Below, one piece after another: positions 39,863 to 48,118 of a DNA stretch of 64,000 nt. The notes below the pieces were generated by a model, which saw nothing but the letters and a program-made list of their open reading frames with translations, made no database searches and was not told the origin of the DNA. Origin of the DNA: Planomonospora sp. ID67723. Its GTDB lineage: Bacteria > Actinomycetota > Actinomycetes > Streptosporangiales > Streptosporangiaceae. Both the position numbers and the translations under genes were made by a program. The DNA is taken from the NCBI RefSeq assembly GCF_015711605.1, contig NZ_JABTEZ010000001.1, positions 648,001-712,000 of the forward strand, in the 5' to 3' direction. How positions within the stretch are numbered: position 1 is the stretch's first letter; each line of letters starts with the position of its first letter.

Positions 39863-40899
39863 AATATCAGGGTGCCATACCGGCGGACCGCTCCAACCCC
39901 TCCCGGCACATCCACGCGCCGCTGCCCCCGCCAGTCGGTGACCAGACGGTCCACCTGAAGGAGGTGCCCGGCCGAGAGCGTCCCCGGCGGCGCTCCCGCC
40001 TCGACGGCCGCGCGCCGCAGCACGCGCCGGCGGACCGCCGCCGGCAGGGCCTCCAGCTCCGGGACGGCCAGCGCCACCCTCGGAATATCGCTTAAAGCGG
40101 AATCCTCCGCGGCCCCCTCCCCGGGCTCCGCCACCGGAACGGCCCCTCCCCCGCACTCCCCGCCGGAGACGACCGCCCGGTCGTAGGCCGCCTCCGCCCA
40201 CGCGTCCAGTGCGTCGGCGTCGTCCCGGCACAGGCTCGCGGTGCGGGCGAGCGCCTCGGCGACCCCGGGACCGAGCTCCTCCTCCAACGCCGGCAGCAGC
40301 CGCTCCCGGACGCGGACACGCGTGTAGCGGCCGTCGCGGTTGTGCGGGTCCTCCCACGGCTCCAGCCCGAGCGCCGCGCAGGCCGCCACGGTCGTGGCAC
40401 GACCGAGCTCCAGCAGCGGCCTGCGGTAGACGCCCGCGCGCGAGGGCATCCCCGCGAGCGAGCGCGTCCCGCTCCCCCTGGCCAGCCGGAGCAGCACCGT
40501 CTCGGCCTGGTCGTCCCTGGTGTGGCCGAGGAGCACGGCCACCGCACCGAGCCTGCCCGCCGCCTCCGACAGCGCGGCGTACCGGGCCTCCCGAGCGGCG
40601 TTCTCCGGCCCTCCCGAGGTCCCCACCGAGACCGTCAGCACCTCGGCCGGATCGAGACCGAGCGGGAGCCGTACCACCTCGCCGGCCTGCCGCGCCGAGC
40701 CCTCCTGGAGACCGTGGTCGACCGTGAGCAGCCCGGCCCGCAGCCCGGCCCGGGGCGCGGTGAACGCCAGCGCGGCGGCCAGCGCCAGAGAGTCGGCGCC
40801 GCCGCTGCAGGCGACCAGCACGAGGTCACCGGGCTCCAGGTCGGCCAGCGAGAGCCGTACGGCGCGGCGGACGTCGGCGACGGCGGGATGGGGACCCAC
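39811..40899 (-). CDS. tilS: tRNA(Ile)-lysidine synthetase TilS
   Basis: Modifies C34 of tRNA-Ile(CAU) to lysidine so that it reads AUA. 362 residues with the PP-loop ATP pyrophosphatase motif [53 protein letters not shown] and [21 protein letters not shown]. The C-terminal substrate-binding region is short, as in other Actinobacteria. Its extreme C terminus ([13 protein letters not shown]) is encoded by a short tandem DNA repeat and is probably not functional sequence. Confidence 0.95.
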   Translation of the reverse strand: MGPHPAVADVRRAVRLSLADLEPGDLVLVACSGGADSLALAAALAFTAPRAGLRAGLLTVDHGLQEGSARQAGEVVRLPLGLDPAEVLTVSVGTSGGPENAAREARYAALSEAAGRLGAVAVLLGHTRDDQAETVLLRLARGSGTRSLAGMPSRAGVYRRPLLELGRATTVAACAALGLEPWEDPHNRDGRYTRVRVRERLLPALEEELGPGVAEALARTASLCRDDADALDAWAEAAYDRAVVSGGECGGGAVPVAEPGEGAAEDSALSDIPRVALAVPELEALPAAVRRRVLRRAAVEAGAPPGTLSAGHLLQVDRLVTDWRGQRRVDVPGGVGAVRRYGTLIFAVARQRHGRSDDAPAS

Positions 40900-40932
40900 G
40901 GCCTGTCTATGGCGACGCTGCGGGGCGAGTCT

Positions 40933-42036
40933 TCACTCGGCCTCGGGGGCGGCACCGTTCGCCTGGGGGAGGGCGGGGGAACCGAGGACGCGGGCGATCC
41001 ATCGCTCGGGCCGGGCGATCTCGTCCTGGCTGGGGAGGGTCTCCGGCGAGGTCCAGACCTTGTTGAAGCCGTCCATGCCGGCGCTGGCGACGACGGTGCG
41101 CACGAAGGCGGAGCCCTCGGCGTACTGCTTCATCTTGAGGTCGAGGCCGAGCAGCTTGCGGACCGTGCGGTCGAGGCGGGAGCCGCCCTCGCGGCGGTGG
41201 TGGAACTTCGCGCGGATGTCGGCCACCGAGGGGACCACGGTGGGGCCGACGGCGTCCATGACGTAGTCTCCGTGCCCCTCCACCAGCGTCATCACCGCGG
41301 TGAGGCGGTCGAGGATCTCTTTCTGCTCGGGGGTCTGGATCGCGTCGATCAGGCTCCCCTCACCGCCCCGGACGACGTCGGCGACCGCGTCGGCGGCGGA
41401 GCGGAGCCGGTCGAGGAGGGTGGGCAGATCGAGGTCGGAGGCGAGCAGGAACTCGGTCATCTGGGACCGGACGTACTCCCGCAGCCAGGGCACGCCGGTG
41501 AACTGGACCCGGTGGGTCTCCTCGTGCAGGCAGACCCAGAGGCGGAAGTCGCGCGAATGCACGCCGAGCTCGCGCTCGGCGTGGACGATGTTGGGCGCGA
41601 CCAGGGTGAGCCGGCCGACGGGCGCCTGCCCCGAGGGGTCCGGCGGGAGGAAGAGCTCGTACTGCCCCAGCACCCGGGAGGCGAGGAAGGCCAGCACCGC
41701 GCCGACCTCGACCCCGGTGATGCGGGAGCCCACGGCGGTCACGATCGCCGGGGCCTGGTCCTTCCGGGCGGCCATCCGCTCGGTCAGCGGCTCCAGCACC
41801 ACGCGGAAGCCCTCGATGTTGGCCTTGATCCAGCCGGACCGGTCGACGATCGTGGCGGGCTGTGGCGCGGCGTCGGCGGCTATCCGTGTGAACTCGCGGA
41901 CGTGTCCCTCGGCCTCGCGGGAGAGCCGCCGTAGTTCGGCGACCGCCTGCCTGGCCTCCTCTCGGCTCACCTGCGGCCCGGGGCGCACCAGGCGCGTTCC
42001 GGTCGCTACGGCCAGGTCCCAGTCGATCACCTGCAT
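40933..42036 (-). CDS. Zinc-dependent metalloprotease-like protein (DUF2342, F420-associated family)
   Basis: About 367 residues from ATG 42036 (MQVIDWDLAVATGTRLV). The metal-binding helix is WVCLHEETHRVQFTGVPWLREY, with a downstream Glu in MTLVEGHGDYVMDAVGP. This is the actinobacterial DUF2342 family, found by phylogenetic profiling alongside coenzyme F420 use and always near tilS and dacB. Protease activity is inferred from the HExxH-like motif. An in-frame GTG at 42045 is an alternative start. Confidence 0.92.
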   Translation of the reverse strand: MQVIDWDLAVATGTRLVRPGPQVSREEARQAVAELRRLSREAEGHVREFTRIAADAAPQPATIVDRSGWIKANIEGFRVVLEPLTERMAARKDQAPAIVTAVGSRITGVEVGAVLAFLASRVLGQYELFLPPDPSGQAPVGRLTLVAPNIVHAERELGVHSRDFRLWVCLHEETHRVQFTGVPWLREYVRSQMTEFLLASDLDLPTLLDRLRSAADAVADVVRGGEGSLIDAIQTPEQKEILDRLTAVMTLVEGHGDYVMDAVGPTVVPSVADIRAKFHHRREGGSRLDRTVRKLLGLDLKMKQYAEGSAFVRTVVASAGMDGFNKVWTSPETLPSQDEIARPERWIARVLGSPALPQANGAAPEAE

Positions 42037-42082
42037 ACCGTCCACCGTACGTGCTCTCCTCCCGTGCCGCGCGGATTAGCCC

Positions 42083-43462
42083 TCAGCCCGCCACCGCGGC
42101 CGCCAGCCGGTCGAGGGCGGCCTCGGCCTTGCCCCATCCCGGCGGGACGTCGTCGGCCATGAACGCGAACGCGACCAGCCGGCCGTCCTCGGTGGTGGTC
42201 GCCCCGGCGAGCGTGCTGACCCCGTCGAGGGTGCCCGTCTTCGCGCGGACCAGGCCGTAGGCGGAGTCGCTCTCGCCGAACCGGTGCCCCAGCGTGCCGG
42301 TGAACCCGGCGACCGGCATCCCGCTGATCACCGGGTGCAGGCGCGGGTTGGCCGGAGAGGCGGCCACCGCGACCAGGCGGGCCAGGGCCGCGGGAGTGAT
42401 CCGGTTCTTCGGCGAGAGCCCGCTGCCGTCGAAGACCCGGACGCCGTCGGCGGCCTCCAGCCGGGCCAGCACCGCGTGGACGGCCGCCGCGCCGCCGTCG
42501 AAGGAGGCGGGCTTGCCCTCGTTGACGGCCACGTGCCTGGCCAGCGCCTCCGACAGGTCGTTGTCGCTGAGCGTCAATGCCCGCTCGACCAGCGCGTAGA
42601 CGGGGGCGGACTCCACCCTGGCGAGCTCCTCGGCGCCCGTGATGGCCCTGACCCGCTTGGCCGCCTTGTTCGCGACCTTGATGCCGTTCTTTCCCAGCAG
42701 CGAGACGAATGCCCGGTGCGCGGCCACCGGCGGGTCGGAGACTCGCCGGCGGTCGTCCGGGGCGACCTTGCCCGAGTCGACCATGAGCGCCGTCACCGGG
42801 GCGACGCTGCCCTCCGGCACGTAGCCGGGCTTCCAGCTGGCGGCGGTGCGCGGTCCCGTGTAGAGGGCGTCGTCGTAGGCCACGGTCACCCTGCTGATCC
42901 CGGCCGCTTTGAGCGCCTTCGCCGTACGCAGGGCGAGGGTGGCCAGCGAGGCCTGTACGGGATAGACGTCGGAGTCCGCCTTGCCGCTCGCCAGCGTCGG
43001 GTCCCCGCCTCCGACCAGGATGATCGAGCTCGGCGAGGACCCGCGCACCACCCGGGTGCTCAGGCGGGTGTCGGGCCCCAGCGAGGCCAGGGCGGCGACA
43101 GCGGTGACGATTTTGGTCGTGGAGGCGGGGGTGATGCCGACGTTCTCGTCGCTGCCGAACAGCGGGGCCCCGCTCTCGGCGTCGATGACCGCCGCGCCCA
43201 CCCGCTCACCCAGGGCGGGGTCCCCCAGCGCCTCGACGAGCCGCCGGGCCAAAGTACCCTTGGGAGGGAGAGGTCCGTTCCCGCCCGCGGCCAGCACCGG
43301 ACCCGCGGTGACGACCGGGACGGGAGGCGGCTCGGGCGAAGCGACCGGTTCGGGCTTCTTGTCCGTCAGCGTGTCGCTGACGAGCAGGTGGGCCCCGGCC
43401 GCGACGACGAACAGCTGCAGCATGACGAGAGTGACCAAGGCCACCCACCGATCACGCTGCAT
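42083..43462 (-). CDS. dacB: D-alanyl-D-alanine carboxypeptidase/endopeptidase (PBP4, DacB)
   Basis: 459 residues from ATG 43462. An N-terminal membrane or signal segment (WVALVTLVMLQLFVVAAGAHLLV) precedes a Pro-rich linker and the class C penicillin-binding fold: SxxK in GITPASTTKIVTAVAAL, SxN in LTLSDNDLSEALARH, KTG in LVRAKTGTLDGVSTLAG. It trims or opens peptidoglycan cross-links outside the membrane. Divergent from ppa, with a 95-base shared promoter region. Confidence 0.96.
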   Translation of the reverse strand: MQRDRWVALVTLVMLQLFVVAAGAHLLVSDTLTDKKPEPVASPEPPPVPVVTAGPVLAAGGNGPLPPKGTLARRLVEALGDPALGERVGAAVIDAESGAPLFGSDENVGITPASTTKIVTAVAALASLGPDTRLSTRVVRGSSPSSIILVGGGDPTLASGKADSDVYPVQASLATLALRTAKALKAAGISRVTVAYDDALYTGPRTAASWKPGYVPEGSVAPVTALMVDSGKVAPDDRRRVSDPPVAAHRAFVSLLGKNGIKVANKAAKRVRAITGAEELARVESAPVYALVERALTLSDNDLSEALARHVAVNEGKPASFDGGAAAVHAVLARLEAADGVRVFDGSGLSPKNRITPAALARLVAVAASPANPRLHPVISGMPVAGFTGTLGHRFGESDSAYGLVRAKTGTLDGVSTLAGATTTEDGRLVAFAFMADDVPPGWGKAEAALDRLAAAVAG

Positions 43463-43557
43463 CACGTCGCCGACCTCTCATTGATTCGGGTAACTAACGC
43501 CTACGAGACATTAACGCCCAGCCGGGGGTGCCCGGGGGCTTGAGCGGAGGAACCGCG

Positions 43558-44055
43558 GTGGAGTTCGACGTTCTCGTTGAGATTCCCAAGGGACAGCGGA
43601 ACAAGTACGAGGTGGACCACAAGACCGGACGCATGAGGCTCGACCGGATGCTCTTCACCTCCACGCAGTACCCCGCCGACTACGGCTTCATCGAGGGCAC
43701 CCTGGGCGAGGACGGCGACCCCCTCGACGCCCTGGTCCTGCTGCAGGAGCCGACCTTCCCCGGCTGCCTGATCCAGTGCCGCGCGGTCGGCATGTTCCGC
43801 ATGACCGACGAGAAGGGCGGCGACGACAAGGTCCTGTGCGTGCCCGCCACCGACCCCCGGATGGAGCACATCCGCGACATCCACCACGTGCCGGAGTTCG
43901 ACCGCCTGGAGATCCAGCACTTCTTCGAGGTCTACAAGGACCTGGAGCCCGGCAAGTCCGTCGAGGGCGCCAACTGGGTCGGCCGGGTGGAGGCCGAGGA
44001 GGAGATCGCCCGCTCGATCAAGCGGGCCGAGGAGCAGGAGCACGTCGAGCACTGA
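43558..44055 (+). CDS. ppa: Inorganic pyrophosphatase, family I
   Basis: Hydrolyses pyrophosphate to pull biosynthetic reactions. 165 residues from GTG 43558 ([20 protein letters not shown]), preceded by GCGGAGGAA; an upstream in-frame start at 43528 has no homology. Active-site signature [20 protein letters not shown], with the catalytic aspartates. Conserved divergent partner of dacB. It ends three bases before the convergent NlpC/P60 gene. Confidence 0.98.
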   Translation: MEFDVLVEIPKGQRNKYEVDHKTGRMRLDRMLFTSTQYPADYGFIEGTLGEDGDPLDALVLLQEPTFPGCLIQCRAVGMFRMTDEKGGDDKVLCVPATDPRMEHIRDIHHVPEFDRLEIQHFFEVYKDLEPGKSVEGANWVGRVEAEEEIARSIKRAEEQEHVEH

Positions 44056-44057
44056 CC

Positions 44058-45287
44058 TCAGACCGGACGGGTCGCGCCGACGAGGTCACCGCGCCAGATC
44101 GGCGCGATCCGGACCACGTCCCCGGTCTGCGGGGCGTGGATCATCATCCCTCTGCCGATGTACATCCCCACGTGGTGGATGTCGCCGGGGTTCTCGGTGA
44201 TCCGGCCGAAGAACACCAGGTCGCCCCGGCTGAGCCGGTCGAGCGGCACGTGCGGTCCCGAGGTCCACTGGGTCCCGGTCCAGTGGTCGAGCCTGACACC
44301 GGCCTGCTCCCACGCCCGCAGGGTCAGCCCCGAGCAGTCGTAGCTGTCCGGCCCGGCCGCCGCCCAGACGTACGGCTTGCCGAGCTGGCCGAGGGCCCAG
44401 TCCGCGGCGAGGTCGCCCCGGCTCGAAGAGGAGCCGTGGTCGAACGCCCAGCGGGGAGCGAGTGTTCCGGAGGCGGCGGAGATCCGCGCGCCCTCCCTCC
44501 GGTCCACCGCGGTCCGGGCCTGGCGGGCGAGCCGGGCCCTCCGCAGCACCGCCTGCCGCGCCCGGGCCAGCCGCTCGGCGTTCCCGCGCGCCGCGTCCGC
44601 CTCCCGCTCCAGCACCGCCTGCACCGCCCTCAGCCTGCGGGTCTCGGCGATCTGCCTGGCCACGGCCTGTTCGGCCGCCGCCTTCGCGGCGGCCACCCGC
44701 TCGGCGGCCTCCCGCTGCTCGACATAGGAGTCGGCCACCTGGTCCCGGAGAATGACGTAGGTCTCCTGCGCGCCGGTCAGCTGCCTCAGCGTCTCGGTCT
44801 GCTCGCTCTTCATGTGGGCGAGGATGCTCGCCCGCTGCAGGTAGCCCTGGTCCGTCACGTTGCTGAGGTCGGCCATCATCGCCATCATCGGGTCCATCTC
44901 GCCGTAGCCCTGGGCGGTGATCGCGAGCACCGTCTCGCGCGCCGCCTCGACCTGGACGCCGGCCGCGCGGGCCCGCTCGCTCGCCTCCCTGTGGAGCTCC
45001 TCGGCGCGCGCCGTCCTGACCCGCTCTCCGTTGTAGGCCTCGACCAGCTTCTCCGCCTGGACGGTCAGTCTCTCCAGCTCGGCCTGGGCCGTGGCGAGCC
45101 GGGCCGTCGCGGTTCCGAGCCGCATGCTTCGTTCGCGTGCCTCCGTCCTGGCGTCGGCGACCTCGTCGGCCGACGGGCCGGGCCTGAACTGCACGGCGTC
45201 GACAGGAACGCACGTTCCCATGACCAGAGCCCAAGCGAGACCCGTCACCACCGCGGCGCCGCGGCGCCCTCTTTCGCCGGAGTGCAT
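44058..45287 (-). CDS. Second secreted NlpC/P60 peptidoglycan endopeptidase
   Basis: 409 residues from ATG 45287, with a near-perfect GGAGGGGG site. Signal sequence (GAAVVTGLAWALVMGTCVPVDA), a long Ala/Arg/Glu-rich coiled coil (about 45-290), and a C-terminal NlpC/P60 domain with DSYDCSGLTLRAWEQAG (catalytic Cys) and GDIHHVGMYIGRGMMIHAP (catalytic His). Same architecture as the protein at 15663, so a paralogue, but it has no c-di-AMP riboswitch upstream and is therefore regulated differently. It converges with ppa. Confidence 0.95.
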   Translation of the reverse strand: MHSGERGRRGAAVVTGLAWALVMGTCVPVDAVQFRPGPSADEVADARTEARERSMRLGTATARLATAQAELERLTVQAEKLVEAYNGERVRTARAEELHREASERARAAGVQVEAARETVLAITAQGYGEMDPMMAMMADLSNVTDQGYLQRASILAHMKSEQTETLRQLTGAQETYVILRDQVADSYVEQREAAERVAAAKAAAEQAVARQIAETRRLRAVQAVLEREADAARGNAERLARARQAVLRRARLARQARTAVDRREGARISAASGTLAPRWAFDHGSSSSRGDLAADWALGQLGKPYVWAAAGPDSYDCSGLTLRAWEQAGVRLDHWTGTQWTSGPHVPLDRLSRGDLVFFGRITENPGDIHHVGMYIGRGMMIHAPQTGDVVRIAPIWRGDLVGATRPV

Positions 45288-45518
45288 GCATCCCCCTCCT
45301 GAACCGCCACGTGTCCCCGTGCGACAGGCGACGGGTTCAAGATTCCCTGCGGTGACTCTAGGCACACACGATGCATACACTCGGTAATCAACACGGGTGG
45401 AAAGGGTCTCTTGTCCAGCGGCGGAGGTTCCGGTTACCCCGACGAGGGGCACTGCGGCCCGAGGGCGGAGGCGTCGCGCACGGCGGAGCCCGGAAGAGGT
45501 GCCTCCTGCGGCGACGGG

Positions 45519-46952
45519 TCAGGCACCCGCCTTCGGGTCGGCGGACGGCGTCGACGGAGTCGGGGTCGGAGTCGGGACGGGGGATCCGGCCGTCGACGAC
45601 GGCGAGGCGGACGGCGCGGGCGTCGCGGGCTTGGACGTGGCCGGAGCGGGCGTGGAAGCGGAAGGGGCCGGCTTCGGCACCGTCCTGGACGGGACCGGGC
45701 AGGGCGTGGGGTTCGGACGTCCGCCCTGGTGGTCGCGCGGTGGCTGGACCGTCGACGACGGGAGCGGTGCGGCCCCTCCCGTCGGACCGGGCCGGGAGGG
45801 CGAGCCCGGTCTCCCGGGGTCGGCGGCCCTGGACCGCTGCCGCTCGGGCAACGACTCCGTCCGCACGGCGGTGATCGGCTCGGCCGGCCCCGTTCCCGGC
45901 CGGACGGCCGGTTTGCGGGGGATGAGCTCCAGCGTCATCGGGCCGTGCCCGGGTTCGGGATCCCACGGCAGACCGACGCCCGCCGGTTCGCCGGTCGCGG
46001 GCCGGGCGCCGGCGGCGATGCCGGCGCCCGGCTGGCCGGGCCGCTCCCCGAAGACAGTGAAGATCATCGTTATGGTCGCCGCCGCGACGACCGCAGCCGC
46101 CGTACCGGCCATCGCATGAGTCCAGCGACGGCCCCGGCGAACCCCCTCGACGGGAAATCCGGCGGCGTCGAGGAGGCCGACCCGGCGAGCGGCGTAGCGG
46201 CGGTAGGGGACGAGCTCGGGGTCGGTGAAGCAGCTCATCACCCGGACGCGGAGCGTCTCCGGGGCGGTCGCCTCCGGCAGCAGGTCGAAGACCTTCCCCT
46301 CGGAGACCTGACGGGACCGGTGCGGCACGCAGGTGTCGCAGCCGGCGATGTGCCGGATCACCCTCTCACGCATCGAGGGCGTGAGCTCCCCGGAGAACCC
46401 GGTCAGGATCCGCGCCCGGCCCGCGCAGTCGTAGGGGCCCTTTCGCGTGAGGACCTCGGCGGTCACCGCGTCGCGCAACCGCTCCCTGGCCGCCTCGAGC
46501 ATCGTCTCGGCGATCCTGATCGGCACCCCGAGCACCGTGGCGGCGTCCTGCAGGGACAGCCCGTGCCGGGTGAGCAGGTCGAGGATTTCCCGGTCGTCCG
46601 GCGGCAGGCTCAGGACGGCGTTCCAGGCGATCACCCGCAGGTCGGCCTCACCGGCCCCGGCGACCGGCGGCTCGCCGGAGACCGCGCCGCGCCCTCCGGC
46701 CGGGCGGCGCCGTACGCACTCCTGCCGGGCGAGGGTGTACAGCCAGACCGTCAGCCGGTCGGGGTCGGCGAGCGAGTGGATGTGCGCCTCGGCCGTGATC
46801 AGGGTGTCCCGGAGGGCCACCTGGGCGCTGTCGGGGTCGTCCAGCATGGCCAGGCAGTATCGGTAGAGGTTCTCGGCACGGGAGTCGTAGAGGGTCGCGA
46901 GCGCGCCCGGATCGCGCGCGCGGAGGGCTTCGACCAGGACGCTGTCGTTCAT
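45519..46952 (-). CDS. ECF-type sigma factor fused to a zinc-finger, membrane-anchored, Pro-rich tail
   Basis: 477 residues. Sigma region 2 covers about 5-85 (DPGALATLYDSRAENLYRYC), region 4 about 105-165 (LPPDDREILDLLTRHGLSLQDAATVLG). A ZAS-like motif follows, His201-x3-Cys205-x2-Cys208 (RHIAGCDTC), of the kind found in anti-sigma factors, then one transmembrane helix (281-302) and a long extracellular Pro/Ser/Thr tail. Sigma and anti-sigma-like parts thus sit in one chain, which suggests a membrane-held sigma factor released by proteolysis or sensing its own signal. The GxxxDA/DAxQ core of region 2 is degenerate, so promoter activity needs testing. Confidence 0.85.
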   Translation of the reverse strand: MNDSVLVEALRARDPGALATLYDSRAENLYRYCLAMLDDPDSAQVALRDTLITAEAHIHSLADPDRLTVWLYTLARQECVRRRPAGGRGAVSGEPPVAGAGEADLRVIAWNAVLSLPPDDREILDLLTRHGLSLQDAATVLGVPIRIAETMLEAARERLRDAVTAEVLTRKGPYDCAGRARILTGFSGELTPSMRERVIRHIAGCDTCVPHRSRQVSEGKVFDLLPEATAPETLRVRVMSCFTDPELVPYRRYAARRVGLLDAAGFPVEGVRRGRRWTHAMAGTAAAVVAAATITMIFTVFGERPGQPGAGIAAGARPATGEPAGVGLPWDPEPGHGPMTLELIPRKPAVRPGTGPAEPITAVRTESLPERQRSRAADPGRPGSPSRPGPTGGAAPLPSSTVQPPRDHQGGRPNPTPCPVPSRTVPKPAPSASTPAPATSKPATPAPSASPSSTAGSPVPTPTPTPSTPSADPKAGA

Positions 46953-47098
46953 ATAACTGAAGGTAATGGTCTGGTAACTACAAGTTCCACCGCTTCGCCG
47001 ACAGTGGCGCGCGTCGTATTCAGAATGTTAGCTGCCTTGGCAAAAAGTCTCGCCCGGCCTTTTCTGATAAATATCAATGAATGGCCATTTGCCGGAAT

Positions 47099-47932
47099 TC
47101 ACGGCCGCGGCTGGGCCTCGTCTCCGGGCGCCGTCTGCCGGCCCCGGTCCTCCGTGAACGGGGAAGTGGTCGGTTTGACCGTGTGGAGCGGGACCGCACC
47201 GCCCAGCGCCAATTCCTCGTAGGGACGGCTGCTCGACCCCCAGGTCCGTGCGGCCAGCTCGGCCTTGGCGATCTTCTTGGTGTCGGCGACGCTCTCGATG
47301 TCAAGGATGAACCGGCGCCTGCCGTCCTCCTGGACGTCGTCCACGAACGTGCTCCCGCCGCCCAGCAGCTTGCCCGCGGAGTCGCGCAGGAGCGCGGTGA
47401 CCGCCAGAGTGCCGGCCGGGAGCCGGTACGGCGTGCCGACGTATCCGGTGACCACGTAGGAGCCGTCGTCGTTGCGCGCGCTCTGCACCCCCGAGATCGG
47501 GAACGGCCTGAACTCCGAGACGATCCGGCCCGCCGGGCGCCACTCGGCCGAGCGGTACTCGATGGTCACCTCGACGGGTTTCCTCTCCGCGAGCGCCTGC
47601 CCGGTGAAGGAGAGCGAGCCCGACGGAGGCACGGCGTCCAGCGGCTGGTCCATCCGGACCACCTCGTTGCCCTTGGCGTCCTTCCCGACCACCGTGGCGA
47701 CCACGTGCTCGCCGAAGTGCCACGGGTTGGGGTTGCTCAGCACCCCCGCCCAGTTCACGACGTACCCGTCGTACCTGTCACCGCCCTTGAGGACGGAGGA
47801 GACCTGTTCCTTCACCGCGAGCGGCTTGAGCTCCGGGACGTCCTGCCGGTCCCCGCCCGAGCATCCCGCGCTCGAGAACGCGGCGAGCAGGAGCGCGGCG
47901 AAGGCTGCTGCGGTCCGAGTGCTGTGCGTCAC
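47099..47932 (-). CDS. Lipoprotein of unknown function
   Basis: 277 residues with a lipobox at FSSAGCSGG. The mature part is beta-rich: YDGYVVNWAGVLSNPNPWHFGEHVVATVVGKDAKGN and ARNDDGSYVVTGYVGTPYRLPAGTLAVTALLRDSAGKLLGGG, with an FxLYD-like repeat pattern often seen in secreted ligand-binding modules. Function is unknown. It lies between the giant repeat protein and the sigma factor, all on the same strand with modest gaps. Confidence 0.85.
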   Translation of the reverse strand: MTHSTRTAAAFAALLLAAFSSAGCSGGDRQDVPELKPLAVKEQVSSVLKGGDRYDGYVVNWAGVLSNPNPWHFGEHVVATVVGKDAKGNEVVRMDQPLDAVPPSGSLSFTGQALAERKPVEVTIEYRSAEWRPAGRIVSEFRPFPISGVQSARNDDGSYVVTGYVGTPYRLPAGTLAVTALLRDSAGKLLGGGSTFVDDVQEDGRRRFILDIESVADTKKIAKAELAARTWGSSSRPYEELALGGAVPLHTVKPTTSPFTEDRGRQTAPGDEAQPRP

Positions 47933-48118
47933 CCAGCCGTCATAACGCCTGCCCGCGAGCCTCTTCCCCCGGACGCGCCGCGTCGAGGTGAACTCTTTAG
48001 GGATCCGCTCCGCCTCGCGTCCCCGGGGCCCGTCCCACCGCGCGCCCGCCGCGGCGCGCGGAGCGCCGGGCGGTCGGGGCCCGTACCCCTCAACCCCCTC
48101 CGTACCCCTCAGCGCCCC

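Noticed and set aside
45288-45518. Second c-di-AMP riboswitch upstream of the other NlpC/P60 gene
   Set aside because: The diagnostic GTCAGCTAAC and GGGGTGAATCC blocks are absent from this leader.
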